NCBI GenBank assembly: GCA_964458415.1
Contig: CAYWIT010000010.1
Span: 22,576-86,575 of the forward strand
Length of the DNA stretch: 64,000 bases
Reading direction: 5' to 3'
Origin: CAYWIT01 sp964458415
GTDB taxonomy: Bacteria; Pseudomonadota; Alphaproteobacteria; Micavibrionales; UBA2020
Each line of letters opens with the position of its first letter. Within the stretch, counting starts at the first letter, position 1. Below, one piece after another: positions 1 to 7,630 of this stretch. The notes under the pieces are model-generated. The model had not been told where the DNA came from. It worked only from the letters and a program-made list of their open reading frames with translations, and made no database searches. The position numbers and the translations under genes were made by a program.

Positions 1-1023
1 AACAAGCAACCCTGTAATCACGCAAAAGAACAGGTTCATGCCGGAAACGGATTCTCCACCAACCATCTCCATGGTTTCTTTCATACCCACGACTTTGTTG
101 ACAGCCCAGTACATCAGACCGGCAGAAACGACGGCACTGACGATAAAGCCCTTATAAAGCGCGCCCATGATGCTTTCGGATGACCCCAGACGAACAAAGT
201 AGGTTCCGATAATCGAACCGACGATACCGACGGCGCCAATCAGAAGCGGAAGCTCCATCATTTTGCCAACGGCATCCAGAGCAAACACACTGGAAGTGAT
301 CAGCATGGTCGCTACAACCGTTACAACAAAAGTCTCGAACAAGTCAGCAGCCATACCTGCGCAGTCACCCACGTTGTCACCGACGTTATCGGCAATGACA
401 GCGGGATTACGCGGATCATCTTCCGGCAGATTGGCTTCGACTTTACCGCAGAGATCGGCACCCACGTCCGCTCCTTTGGTGAAGATTCCGCCGCCAAGAC
501 GGGCAAAAATAGAAATGAGCGATGCACCGAAGCTGAGCGCGACAAGCGCTTCAAGAATGGCGCGGTTATCAACCCCTTTCATCATCAGGAAATAATAGTA
601 TGCCGCGACACCCAGCAGGCCCAGACCGACGACCAGCATCCCTGTAATCGCGCCTGATTTGAACGCGATGCTCAGCGCGGCGCTCAGGCCCTTTTGCGCT
701 GCATCCGCCGTCCGGACGTTGGCACGTACAGAAACATGCATCCCCAGATATCCGGCCACTCCGGAAAGAACGGCGCCGATGGCAAAGCCGACACCGGCCT
801 GGACGCCCAGGAATAATCCCAGAACAATAGCCACAACAACGCCAACAGCGGCAATCGTCGTATACTGACGATTCAGATAGGCCTTTGCACCCTCTTGTAT
901 TGCAGCGGCGATTTCTTGCATACGCGCATTACCTGCGCTGGCGGCCATGACCTGAATACTGGTCAGAACACCGTAAAGCAGGGCAAGTACGCCCGCACCG
1001 ATGATAATCAACTGGATATCCAT
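1..1023 (-). CDS. hppA: Pyrophosphate-energised proton pump, N-terminal part (cut by window edge)
   Basis: Membrane-embedded pyrophosphatase that hydrolyses PPi and exports H+ (or Na+) across the inner membrane. The first 341 codons are present, read from ATG at 1023 with AGAGGAAG about nine bases upstream; the rest lies beyond the left edge. Several hydrophobic helices are visible. The substrate-binding run starts GGGIFTKGADVGADLCGK (D186, D190, K194) and continues with DDPRNPAVIADNVGDNVGDC (D202-C221), which binds Mg-PPi in the family. The usual DVGADLVGK motif has Cys192 in place of Val. The residues that separate K+-dependent from K+-independent enzymes lie in the missing half, so the subtype is open. 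Confidence 0.95.
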   Translation of the reverse strand, partial: MDIQLIIIGAGVLALLYGVLTSIQVMAASAGNARMQEIAAAIQEGAKAYLNRQYTTIAAVGVVVAIVLGLFLGVQAGVGFAIGAVLSGVAGYLGMHVSVRANVRTADAAQKGLSAALSIAFKSGAITGMLVVGLGLLGVAAYYYFLMMKGVDNRAILEALVALSFGASLISIFARLGGGIFTKGADVGADLCGKVEANLPEDDPRNPAVIADNVGDNVGDCAGMAADLFETFVVTVVATMLITSSVFALDAVGKMMELPLLIGAVGIVGSIIGTYFVRLGSSESIMGALYKGFIVSAVVSAGLMYWAVNKVVGMKETMEMVGGESVSGMNLFFCVITGLLV

Positions 1024-1164
1024 TTGCGTTACTTCCTCTTTTTTGTCTTTGTTTCTGTTGTGGATAGTTATAGCTATTAAGCCGGAAGAACATGCCTAAA
1101 TTCCAGATGGATAGCAAGCATAAATATGTTTATTATTTTACGTATTGCGTATATGGGAAGTTAA

Positions 1165-1674
1165 TTACCCGAAGCGCAGGAACGATTGAAAATATATGTC
1201 ATTTCCAGAGGGGTCCTGTATGGCCTTCTTACCTGCCAACACATCCTGATCCAGAGCAAATTTTATATCCGCTGGCCCATTCATAAAGTTTTGCTGGGCA
1301 ATATATATAATGCCTTGGGAAACCTCGGAGACAATGGCGACGTGCCCCCACTTCCCGCCCGTAAAAGTCGCAATGTCCCCAGCGTGCGCCTCTGACGACG
1401 GGACAGACACCAGCCCCATCGCCGCACGATTATCATACCAGTCACAGGCATTCCCGTCCTGCCAAAGCATTGCCAGATTCTTTCCATGCCGGAGGTAGAT
1501 ATATCGACGCACAAATTCGACACACTGGTATTGAATCCCCATGTAGTTGCCTGCGCGGTCAAAGCCACGCGACTCGCTTACATATGTACATGCGCCATTG
1601 GAAAAAACGTCGATCTCCGTACCGTCAATAACAACACTCCCGAGCTTTACCCCGAATGGATATTCTGCCGTCAT
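1165..1674 (-). CDS. CHAP-domain amidase/peptidase
   Basis: Small (about 169 aa) protein that is essentially one CHAP domain, a papain-like fold cleaving amide bonds in peptidoglycan or in glutathionylspermidine. The nucleophile is in YQCVEFVRRY (Cys about 51) and the His in KWGHVAIV (about 111). DGNACDWYDN resembles the WGNANDWY-type segment of glutathionylspermidine amidases. The third catalytic position, normally Glu or Asn, appears to be Gln in IAQQNF. No signal peptide is visible, so a cytoplasmic amide substrate is as likely as cell wall. ATG at 1674 is preferred over the TTG just before it; GGAGG lies ten bases upstream. The next gene upstream is about 95 bases away. Confidence 0.75.
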   Translation of the reverse strand: MTAEYPFGVKLGSVVIDGTEIDVFSNGACTYVSESRGFDRAGNYMGIQYQCVEFVRRYIYLRHGKNLAMLWQDGNACDWYDNRAAMGLVSVPSSEAHAGDIATFTGGKWGHVAIVSEVSQGIIYIAQQNFMNGPADIKFALDQDVLAGKKAIQDPSGNDIYFQSFLRFG

Positions 1675-1769
1675 CAATTCTTGCCTCCGCTTTTTATGGG
1701 GTCGCCTGCTTTTGCGATCCCTTTGTATATTCTATCGGCTTGAGCGCCTTTATAGTTTGAGCCGAATTT

Positions 1770-2429
1770 TTATTTTCTTACTATTACAATTTTTATTTTC
1801 TTAGTTGTCGAGACAGGAACAAGCGACGCAGATGCAAGAACAGGCGCTGTTTTTTCTGACAACAGAGGTTTTGCTGTTTTAACAGTCCCCACAACCATGT
1901 CACTTTTGCAACCGTGCGTATTAAAGCTTATACGCGTAAAAGAGATTTCATCCAACGGCCACCCCTTAAGATCCAAGATACACACAGCGCCAGCAGCCTC
2001 AGCCGCATCCTGCAGATAAGCCTGCACCTTGGCCTCAACCTTCGGTGGTAATTGTGGTGCATCTTTAAAAAATTTTGTTAGAGATAAAATTCGCTCCTGA
2101 GTCTTTTTCAAGAGCATTACATTTTTGGCTGGACCAACCATTTTCTTTTTTGCAAAGAACGTCCCTCCCCAACAATCTTCTTCTACAATTTCCCTACTTC
2201 TTGTATTTCCTGCCATATAACCACCAACAGCACACCCGCCCACCCAAAGGGCAGAGCAAGCCAGCCCCGTAAACAAGCCGACTCCCCCAAACAAAATGCC
2301 CCCCGCGCCGCTTGCCGCCATGCCTGCTACTATAAGAGACCGGATTGGAAATAATAACACGCCCGTACCGTCTTGATCTTCATATGCACGCATGAATGAA
2401 CGACCAATTTTTTTCAATTTTTCAAGCAT
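1770..2429 (-). CDS. Unknown protein with glycine-rich membrane segment, paralog A of a tandem pair
   Basis: Not a family I recognise. About 219 aa from ATG at 2429 (AAGGTGG seven bases upstream; an in-frame GTG nine bases earlier is less likely). Layout: short basic N-terminus (LEKLKKIGRSF), a hydrophobic Gly/Ala-rich stretch at about residues 31-73 that could be a pair of membrane helices, a basic linker, then a soluble domain with PPKVEAKVQAYLQDAAE. The tail is Ser/Thr/Pro/Lys-rich. It shares its C-terminal domain with the adjacent upstream gene (2477-3130), 47 bases away, and is probably co-transcribed with it. No catalytic motif is seen. A membrane-anchored accessory or regulatory protein is possible but is inference. 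Confidence 0.7.
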   Translation of the reverse strand: MLEKLKKIGRSFMRAYEDQDGTGVLLFPIRSLIVAGMAASGAGGILFGGVGLFTGLACSALWVGGCAVGGYMAGNTRSREIVEEDCWGGTFFAKKKMVGPAKNVMLLKKTQERILSLTKFFKDAPQLPPKVEAKVQAYLQDAAEAAGAVCILDLKGWPLDEISFTRISFNTHGCKSDMVVGTVKTAKPLLSEKTAPVLASASLVPVSTTKKIKIVIVRK

Positions 2430-2476
2430 AATATCCACCTTATAACAAAAATAGATTATGACAGTTCTACTACCCT

Positions 2477-3130
2477 CTACGGTTTGTTTGTATACTGCAG
2501 CGGTTTCAAAGCCTTAACTTTTTGCTGTGCCGGAACAGGAAGAACAGGGGCAACCGAAGCTGGTTGTTGTTGTGCCCTCAATCCCGTTTCTGTTTTAACC
2601 GCACCGACAGGCACTTTTATTACCTGCCCCTGCGCATTAAAAACTTCACGGGTGAAGATAATTTTGTCTTGTTCCACCCCTGATAGATCGTATACGCGAA
2701 CATTTACGGCGAATTCTGCTGCATCCTGAAGATAGGCTTGCACTTTAGCTTCGACCTTTGGAGGCATTTGCGCAGCAGTCTTAAATTCACTTGTCAGGCT
2801 GATAATTTTCTCCTGCCCCCACTTGAGATGGCTGATACGCCGCCTTATCCCAACCCCTACGATATCATCGTTAATCTTGCCCTTGGTTACTTCACGCATG
2901 CTTGCAGTATCAAGCTTGGCCATATGCGTTCCAAAAAACGCCGCCGCACCTGCGGCAACCGCCCCTGCAACAGCACCGACAGGCCCCACAGCCAACCCCA
3001 CCGCAAAAGCGCCAAACGTGCCGCTTATAGTGGCAATGTAAACTTCTCCAAAAATACCCCCTGGCTCCACTTCGCTCCCTTTGCTGGCTCGCGCCACGGA
3101 TCTGAGCAATTTTTTTACATTTTTGAGCAT
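2477..3130 (-). CDS. Unknown protein with glycine-rich membrane segment, paralog B of a tandem pair
   Basis: 217 aa, unrecognised. The organisation matches its downstream neighbour: basic start (MLKNVKKLLRSV), Ala/Gly-rich hydrophobic block at about residues 32-67 resembling glycine-zipper membrane segments, a middle region containing KIISLTSEFK, then PPKVEAKVQAYLQDAAE, which is identical in the paralog, and a Gln/Pro/Val-rich tail. Alignable segments continue past the identical block (IIFTREVFNAQGQ against ISFTRISFNTHGC; VGAVKT against VGTVKT). It is the first gene of the pair. A TTGACA/TAACAT promoter overlapped by a perfect 10-bp dyad sits at 3167-3198. Confidence 0.7.
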   Translation of the reverse strand: MLKNVKKLLRSVARASKGSEVEPGGIFGEVYIATISGTFGAFAVGLAVGPVGAVAGAVAAGAAAFFGTHMAKLDTASMREVTKGKINDDIVGVGIRRRISHLKWGQEKIISLTSEFKTAAQMPPKVEAKVQAYLQDAAEFAVNVRVYDLSGVEQDKIIFTREVFNAQGQVIKVPVGAVKTETGLRAQQQPASVAPVLPVPAQQKVKALKPLQYTNKP

Positions 3131-3166
3131 TTATTTGACTTTCCTGTATTTACGGCTAAATTTTTG

Positions 3167-3198
3167 ATTATGTTAACGTTAAATTAACATAATGTCAA
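3167..3198 (-). promoter_or_regulatory. Promoter of the paralog pair overlapped by a perfect 10-bp inverted repeat
   Basis: On the minus strand, TTGACA (3193-3198), a 17-base spacer and TAACAT (3170-3175) form a plausible sigma70 promoter for the gene starting at 3130. Arms 3167-3176 and 3184-3193 are exact reverse complements (ATTATGTTAA / TTAACATAAT) around a 7-base centre. The dyad therefore covers the -10 box and the whole spacer, a placement typical of a repressor operator. The binding protein is unknown. The site lies in the divergent region with gyrA, so it could also affect gyrA. Confidence 0.5.
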
Positions 3199-3280
3199 TA
3201 TTTTTTAAATTAACAGCTGTAAAATCCTTCAAAAAATGGTAAAAAAATGAAGCTTTTCAATAGATCAAAGAGGTTAACCG

Positions 3281-5980
3281 GTGACAACCAGCAATACTGT
3301 CGCAAAATCTGACATTTCCCCGATCACCATCGAAGAGGAAATGCAAACATCCTACCTCGCCTATGCGATGAGCGTCATTGTCAGCCGCGCCCTTCCCGAT
3401 GTGCGCGATGGTCTCAAGCCGGTGCATCGCCGCATACTCTACGCCATGCGTGAAGGCGGTTACGACAGCAGCAAGCCCTATAAAAAATCTGCCCGTATCG
3501 TCGGTGACGTCATGGGTAAATATCACCCCCACGGTGACAGCGCGATTTATGATGCGATGGTTCGCATGGTGCAGGATTTTTCCATGCGCCTGCCGCTGGT
3601 GGATGGACAGGGTAACTTTGGTTCGATGGACGGAGATCCGCCCGCCGCCATGCGTTACACCGAAGCGCGCCTGAATAAGGCTGCCGAAACCATGCTGGAG
3701 GACATCGACAAGGAAACAGTCGATTTCCAGCCCAACTATGATGAATCTACGCTTGAACCCTGCGTGCTCCCTGCCCGCTTTCCCAACCTTCTGGTCAACG
3801 GGGCAAGCGGCATTGCCGTCGGCATGGCCACCAATATTCCACCGCATAATCTTGGTGAAGTCATCGATGGTTGCTGCGCCTATGTTGACAATCCGGATAT
3901 AACGCTGGATGAACTGGTTGAAATCATTCCCGGTCCGGATTTCCCGACCGGCGGGCATATCCTTGGCCGGAACGGCTGTCTTGGCATGGCGCATACAGGC
4001 CGTGGTTCCATCATGATGCGGGCCAAAACCTCCATTGAAGAGCTGCGCAAGGACAAAAACGCCATTATCGTTCATGAAGTCCCCTATCAGGTCAACAAAT
4101 CACGCCTGCTGGAGCGTATTGCCGAACTGGTTCGTGAAAAAACGATCGAAGGCATTTCCGATCTCCGCGATGAATCCGACCGTGACGGCGTGCGCGTGGT
4201 GATCGAGCTGAAAAGGGACGCTATTCCTGATGTTGTCCTTAACCAGCTTTACAAATTCACGCCGCTGCAAACATCCTTCGGAGCGAACATGCTGGCGCTG
4301 AACTATGGCCGCCCGCAATTGCTGAACCTGAAGGAATTTATCGCCGCCTTTATCGCCTTCCGTGAAGACGTCATCACCAAACGCACGATTTTTGAACTTG
4401 CGAAAGCCCGTGACCGTGCTCACATCTTGGCTGGCCTTGCCGTAGCCGTCGCCAATATTGACGAGATGATTGCCATTATCCGCAAGGCGAAAGACCCGAA
4501 CGATGCCCGCGAACAGCTGACAAACCGCGACTGGCCCGCCGCCGATGTCGCCGCGCTGATCCAGCTTATTGCCGATCCGCAACACCTTGTCACCGCTGCC
4601 GGAACCTACCGCCTGTCGGAGATTCAGGCCCGCGCCATTCTCGACCTGCGCCTGCACCGCCTGACCGCTCTGGAACGTGACAAGATCGGCGACGAACTAA
4701 GGGAAGTTTGCGCCTATATCGCCGAATGCCTGAAAATCCTGAGCTCCCGCGAAGAGCTGATGAAACTTCTCCGCACCGAGCTGGTTGAAATCCGCGAGAA
4801 ATACGCCACCCCGCGCAAAACAGAGCTGGTCGCCAATGAGCTTGAAACGGATATCGAGGACCTGATCCAGAAAGAAGACATGGTCGTGACCGTCAGCAAC
4901 GCGGGATACGTCAAACGCGTCCCGCTCTCGACTTACCGCGCCCAGAAACGCGGCGGCAAAGGCCGCACCGGCATGCAGACCAAGGATGAAGACTTCGTCG
5001 CCGACCTTTTTGTCGCCAATACCCATACGCCCGTGCTCTTCTTCACCAGCAAAGGCATTGTACACAAGATGAAAGTCTATCGACTGCCTGTCGGTACGCC
5101 GACATCCAAGGGCAAGGCCTTCATCAATATGCTGCCGCTGGAACAGGGCGAAACGATTTCCGTCGTTATGCCTTTGCCAGAGGATGAGGAGACATGGGAT
5201 AAACTCGACGTCATTTTTGCCACCAGCCACGGCACCGTCCGCCGGAACAGTCTCGATGATTTCAAAAACGTCCGCGCCAACGGCCTGATCGCCATGAAGC
5301 TGGAGGGTGACGAAAAACTCATTGACGTACGCACCTGCACGGATAAAGACGATGTCCTGATCTCGACCCGGAAGGGCAAGGCGATCCGCTTCTCGGTTGA
5401 CGAGCTGCGCGTATTCAAATCACGCGCCTCCACAGGTATCCGCGGCATCAAGCTGGCCAAAGGTGACGAAGTCGTTTCCATCTCCGTTATCCATCACGTC
5501 GAAGCCACGCCGGATGAACGCGCCGCCTATCTGCGCATGGCCTCCAAGCTCCGCCATCAGGTCGAAGACGTAGAGACCGATACGGATGAAGAGGAGGAAT
5601 CCACATCATCCAACATCATCCTGACGCAGGAGCGTTTTGACGAACTCGCAAGGCAGGAGGAATTCCTTCTTGCCGTCACGACAAAAGGTTTCGGCAAGCG
5701 TACTTCCGCCTATGAATATCGCACGGCTGGACGCGGCGGTCAGGGCATCAAGAACATGAAACTTTCGGCCAAGAACGGTGAAATCGTTTGCTCCAGTGCC
5801 GTCACGGAAGGCGACGAAGTCATGCTCGTCACCAACGGCGGACAGATTATCCGCATGCCGATAGATGACGTGCGCTTCGTTGGCCGCCAGACGCAAGGCG
5901 TCACCCTCTTCCGCATCGAAGATGGCGAAGAAGTCGTCTCTGCAGCTGTCATTCGTGACGGGGGCGGGGAGGAAGAATAG
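3281..5980 (+). CDS. gyrA: DNA gyrase subunit A
   Basis: 899-aa breakage-reunion subunit of the type IIA topoisomerase that introduces negative supercoils with GyrB. The start is GTG at 3281, with AAGAGG seven to eight bases upstream and the conserved N-terminus beginning a few residues in. The active-site tyrosine is Y126 in AAMRYTEAR. The quinolone pocket keeps Ser87 and Asp91 (HGDSAIYD), the susceptible-type residues. The GyrA box QKRGGKG at 555-561, followed by the beta-pinwheel C-terminal domain, marks gyrase and not topoisomerase IV. There is an acidic insertion (ETDTDEEEEST) at about residue 767 and an acidic C-terminus. It is the only plus-strand gene in the first 16 kb and converges on the next gene with a 12-base gap. 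Confidence 0.97.
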   Translation: MTTSNTVAKSDISPITIEEEMQTSYLAYAMSVIVSRALPDVRDGLKPVHRRILYAMREGGYDSSKPYKKSARIVGDVMGKYHPHGDSAIYDAMVRMVQDFSMRLPLVDGQGNFGSMDGDPPAAMRYTEARLNKAAETMLEDIDKETVDFQPNYDESTLEPCVLPARFPNLLVNGASGIAVGMATNIPPHNLGEVIDGCCAYVDNPDITLDELVEIIPGPDFPTGGHILGRNGCLGMAHTGRGSIMMRAKTSIEELRKDKNAIIVHEVPYQVNKSRLLERIAELVREKTIEGISDLRDESDRDGVRVVIELKRDAIPDVVLNQLYKFTPLQTSFGANMLALNYGRPQLLNLKEFIAAFIAFREDVITKRTIFELAKARDRAHILAGLAVAVANIDEMIAIIRKAKDPNDAREQLTNRDWPAADVAALIQLIADPQHLVTAAGTYRLSEIQARAILDLRLHRLTALERDKIGDELREVCAYIAECLKILSSREELMKLLRTELVEIREKYATPRKTELVANELETDIEDLIQKEDMVVTVSNAGYVKRVPLSTYRAQKRGGKGRTGMQTKDEDFVADLFVANTHTPVLFFTSKGIVHKMKVYRLPVGTPTSKGKAFINMLPLEQGETISVVMPLPEDEETWDKLDVIFATSHGTVRRNSLDDFKNVRANGLIAMKLEGDEKLIDVRTCTDKDDVLISTRKGKAIRFSVDELRVFKSRASTGIRGIKLAKGDEVVSISVIHHVEATPDERAAYLRMASKLRHQVEDVETDTDEEEESTSSNIILTQERFDELARQEEFLLAVTTKGFGKRTSAYEYRTAGRGGQGIKNMKLSAKNGEIVCSSAVTEGDEVMLVTNGGQIIRMPIDDVRFVGRQTQGVTLFRIEDGEEVVSAAVIRDGGGEEE

Positions 5981-5992
5981 CTTTTCAGCAGG

Positions 5993-6433
5993 CTAAATAC
6001 TGTTTTTTCCTTTTGAGAAGGTGTAAGTCACCGTTGCAAGGGTTTCTACCCCCTTCAACTCGCGCATGACCTGCTCCATCGTCTTTTCACAAAAAGCCCG
6101 ATACCTATCATCATGCGGTTCGGGAATGTTGCGCAGGATGTCTTTTGTGTATTCGATGATGAATCTTTCCCGTGTCGCAGGGCTAATTATTTTTGTTTCA
6201 TCGTATTCTTCGAGGGCTTTAAGGCTCACGCCAATAAAAGACTGTGTTTCCTCTGGAAAGAAATAAAACCTGTTCTTGAATGGCGTTGCAATATTGGCTT
6301 TTGCCAAAAAATTAAACCCAGGCGTATTGATGTCATACTGGCTGAGAACGCCGGTAATGATCCCCGCGAATTCAGCTTCGGAGGCCTCTTTCAGGCTTTT
6401 TACATCTGAATACTCGGCCCTATGTCGCATCAT
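5993..6433 (-). CDS. Unknown 146-aa protein
   Basis: I do not recognise this family. The protein is soluble and mixed alpha/beta, with no signal peptide, membrane segment or metal motif. It has an acidic helical N-terminus, a central NRFYFFPEET segment and a C-terminal charged helix (EKTMEQVMRELKG) followed by a beta-like tail (TLATVTYTFSKG). Two Met codons open the frame (6433 and 6430). A clear promoter precedes it (6464-6492), which argues for a real gene. Its stop lies 12 bases from the gyrA stop, with no terminator between. Confidence 0.55.
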   Translation of the reverse strand: MMRHRAEYSDVKSLKEASEAEFAGIITGVLSQYDINTPGFNFLAKANIATPFKNRFYFFPEETQSFIGVSLKALEEYDETKIISPATRERFIIEYTKDILRNIPEPHDDRYRAFCEKTMEQVMRELKGVETLATVTYTFSKGKNSI

Positions 6434-6463
6434 TCAAAACCTGAAAATTTGTTAGCATAACTT

Positions 6464-6492
6464 AACATACTACAGCTGCAAGATTATGTCAA
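6464..6492 (-). promoter_or_regulatory. Promoter of the 146-aa gene
   Basis: TTGACA at 6487-6492, a 17-base spacer and TATGTT at 6464-6469 on the minus strand, about 30 bases before the start codon. The -10 region runs into TATGTTAAGTTATGCTAACA, with a 5-bp TGTTA/TAACA dyad (6450-6454 and 6463-6467) that shares the TATGTTAA half-site with the dyad at 3167-3193. Confidence 0.45.
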
Positions 6493-6523
6493 GAAATATG
6501 AAAAATATGTGGGAAAATTACGT

Positions 6524-7561
6524 TTAAAGCTTAATGGCCGGTAACCCAATGGAGCGACGCGCCTCGTTCTCCAGCTCTTTCAGATTTTCCAGACCGGGAA
6601 GAAGCTCGGTCATAGCATATTTAGCCCTTTTGGACGGCCCGCCAACCTGGTTATCAGGAAATTCCTTGGTCCAGCCCCTCATCTTAACCATTAATCCGCA
6701 AAGCACGGATCCCATGCTTGAATGGCTCTCCTCAATCTGTTTTCTGAGGTGGTCGAATGAAGCCTTGTTAACATCGCTCCAGAACATTTCAAAAATTTTC
6801 TGGAATCTATCAAGCCTTTCCTGAATCGAGGATGACAGGAAACGCAGGATATCCTCTGACCGTTTGCAAGCCAGATTTGTCTGCGGAGACGAAGCGACTT
6901 CCTTATGATTACGCAGTTCCTTTATCCAGACTAAAAATCTGTCGATATCCGCACTAACGTTATCAATGCTAAACCTGTAATACGAAACGGAAAGGTAGAC
7001 GTCACAATATTCCTCGATAAACTTTGGCAGGGCTTCCATAGGAATTCCTGTCCGCTCCGTCATCGTCTTCAAGTTCTGCCGCACACGGTTAATATCCGGA
7101 TCGCGAAAAATTTCCTGTAAATCTTCCTGACTCACCGCCGCTTCATGCCCTGAACCAAAAATGCTCTCAACAAGAGGCCGCGTAAAAGCTCGCGCATAAT
7201 CCTTTAAGGCCAGTTTCATGTCCCCGGAAAGCTCAAGCCCGCCCGGGTCTGCATTTATCCCCAGCTTTTTCAGGCTTGAACGTAAAGAATAGACATCATA
7301 GCTATGCAACGATGATAACTTGCGAATGATTTCGAAGTCGGATTCAGACGCCGATAAGGCCTCCGAAATGTCCTCCGGCCTTATCTGAAGGCTGCCTGAA
7401 ATGGGATCATTATGAAGCTCAACCGCCGTCTGCAAGCGGGAGTTTTTGATAAGTTTCGCATTTTTTAGCGTGTTGCTGCTAAGAGGAATAATGGCAAGAG
7501 ACAAAGCATCAATATCGTCTCTGGCCGATTCACCTGCTTTATCTTTCGAAATGTCGCTCAT
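6524..7561 (-). CDS. Unknown alpha-helical protein
   Basis: About 345 aa from ATG at 7561 (an in-frame GTG at 7585 would give 353 aa). No family is recognised. It looks almost entirely helical and charged, with Leu/Arg/Glu-rich segments, no signal peptide and no membrane span. The start choice follows from the promoter at 7588-7615, whose predicted transcript start falls downstream of the GTG. The C-terminal segment reads ELLPGLENLKELENEARRSI. It sits between ygfZ and the 146-aa gene; its 90-base downstream gap holds the next gene's promoter, so it appears to be transcribed alone. Confidence 0.6.
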   Translation of the reverse strand: MSDISKDKAGESARDDIDALSLAIIPLSSNTLKNAKLIKNSRLQTAVELHNDPISGSLQIRPEDISEALSASESDFEIIRKLSSLHSYDVYSLRSSLKKLGINADPGGLELSGDMKLALKDYARAFTRPLVESIFGSGHEAAVSQEDLQEIFRDPDINRVRQNLKTMTERTGIPMEALPKFIEEYCDVYLSVSYYRFSIDNVSADIDRFLVWIKELRNHKEVASSPQTNLACKRSEDILRFLSSSIQERLDRFQKIFEMFWSDVNKASFDHLRKQIEESHSSMGSVLCGLMVKMRGWTKEFPDNQVGGPSKRAKYAMTELLPGLENLKELENEARRSIGLPAIKL

Positions 7562-7587
7562 CCCTGACCCGATTCTGAATTCCACCG

Positions 7588-7615
7588 TCTATAATATAAG
7601 CAAATTTCCTGACAA
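7588..7615 (-). promoter_or_regulatory. Candidate promoter of the helical unknown gene
   Basis: Minus-strand TTGTCA (7610-7615), 16-base spacer, TATAGA (7588-7593), within the 45-base gap after ygfZ. The predicted start near 7581 leaves a leader of about 20 bases to the ATG at 7561. Confidence 0.35.
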
Positions 7616-7630
7616 TCTCCAGTGGCTTGA

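Noticed and set aside
3524..3560. Quinolone-resistance mutation in gyrA
   Set aside because: Ser87 and Asp91 are the susceptible-type residues.
3257..4075. Minus-strand open frame of about 272 codons opposite the gyrA start
   Set aside because: gyrA is unambiguous here; the antisense frame would cross the gyrA ribosome site and has no homologous features.
1..7600. Genomic island or prophage around gyrA
   Set aside because: Several unknown genes cluster here, but there is no integrase, transposase, attachment repeat or phage gene.
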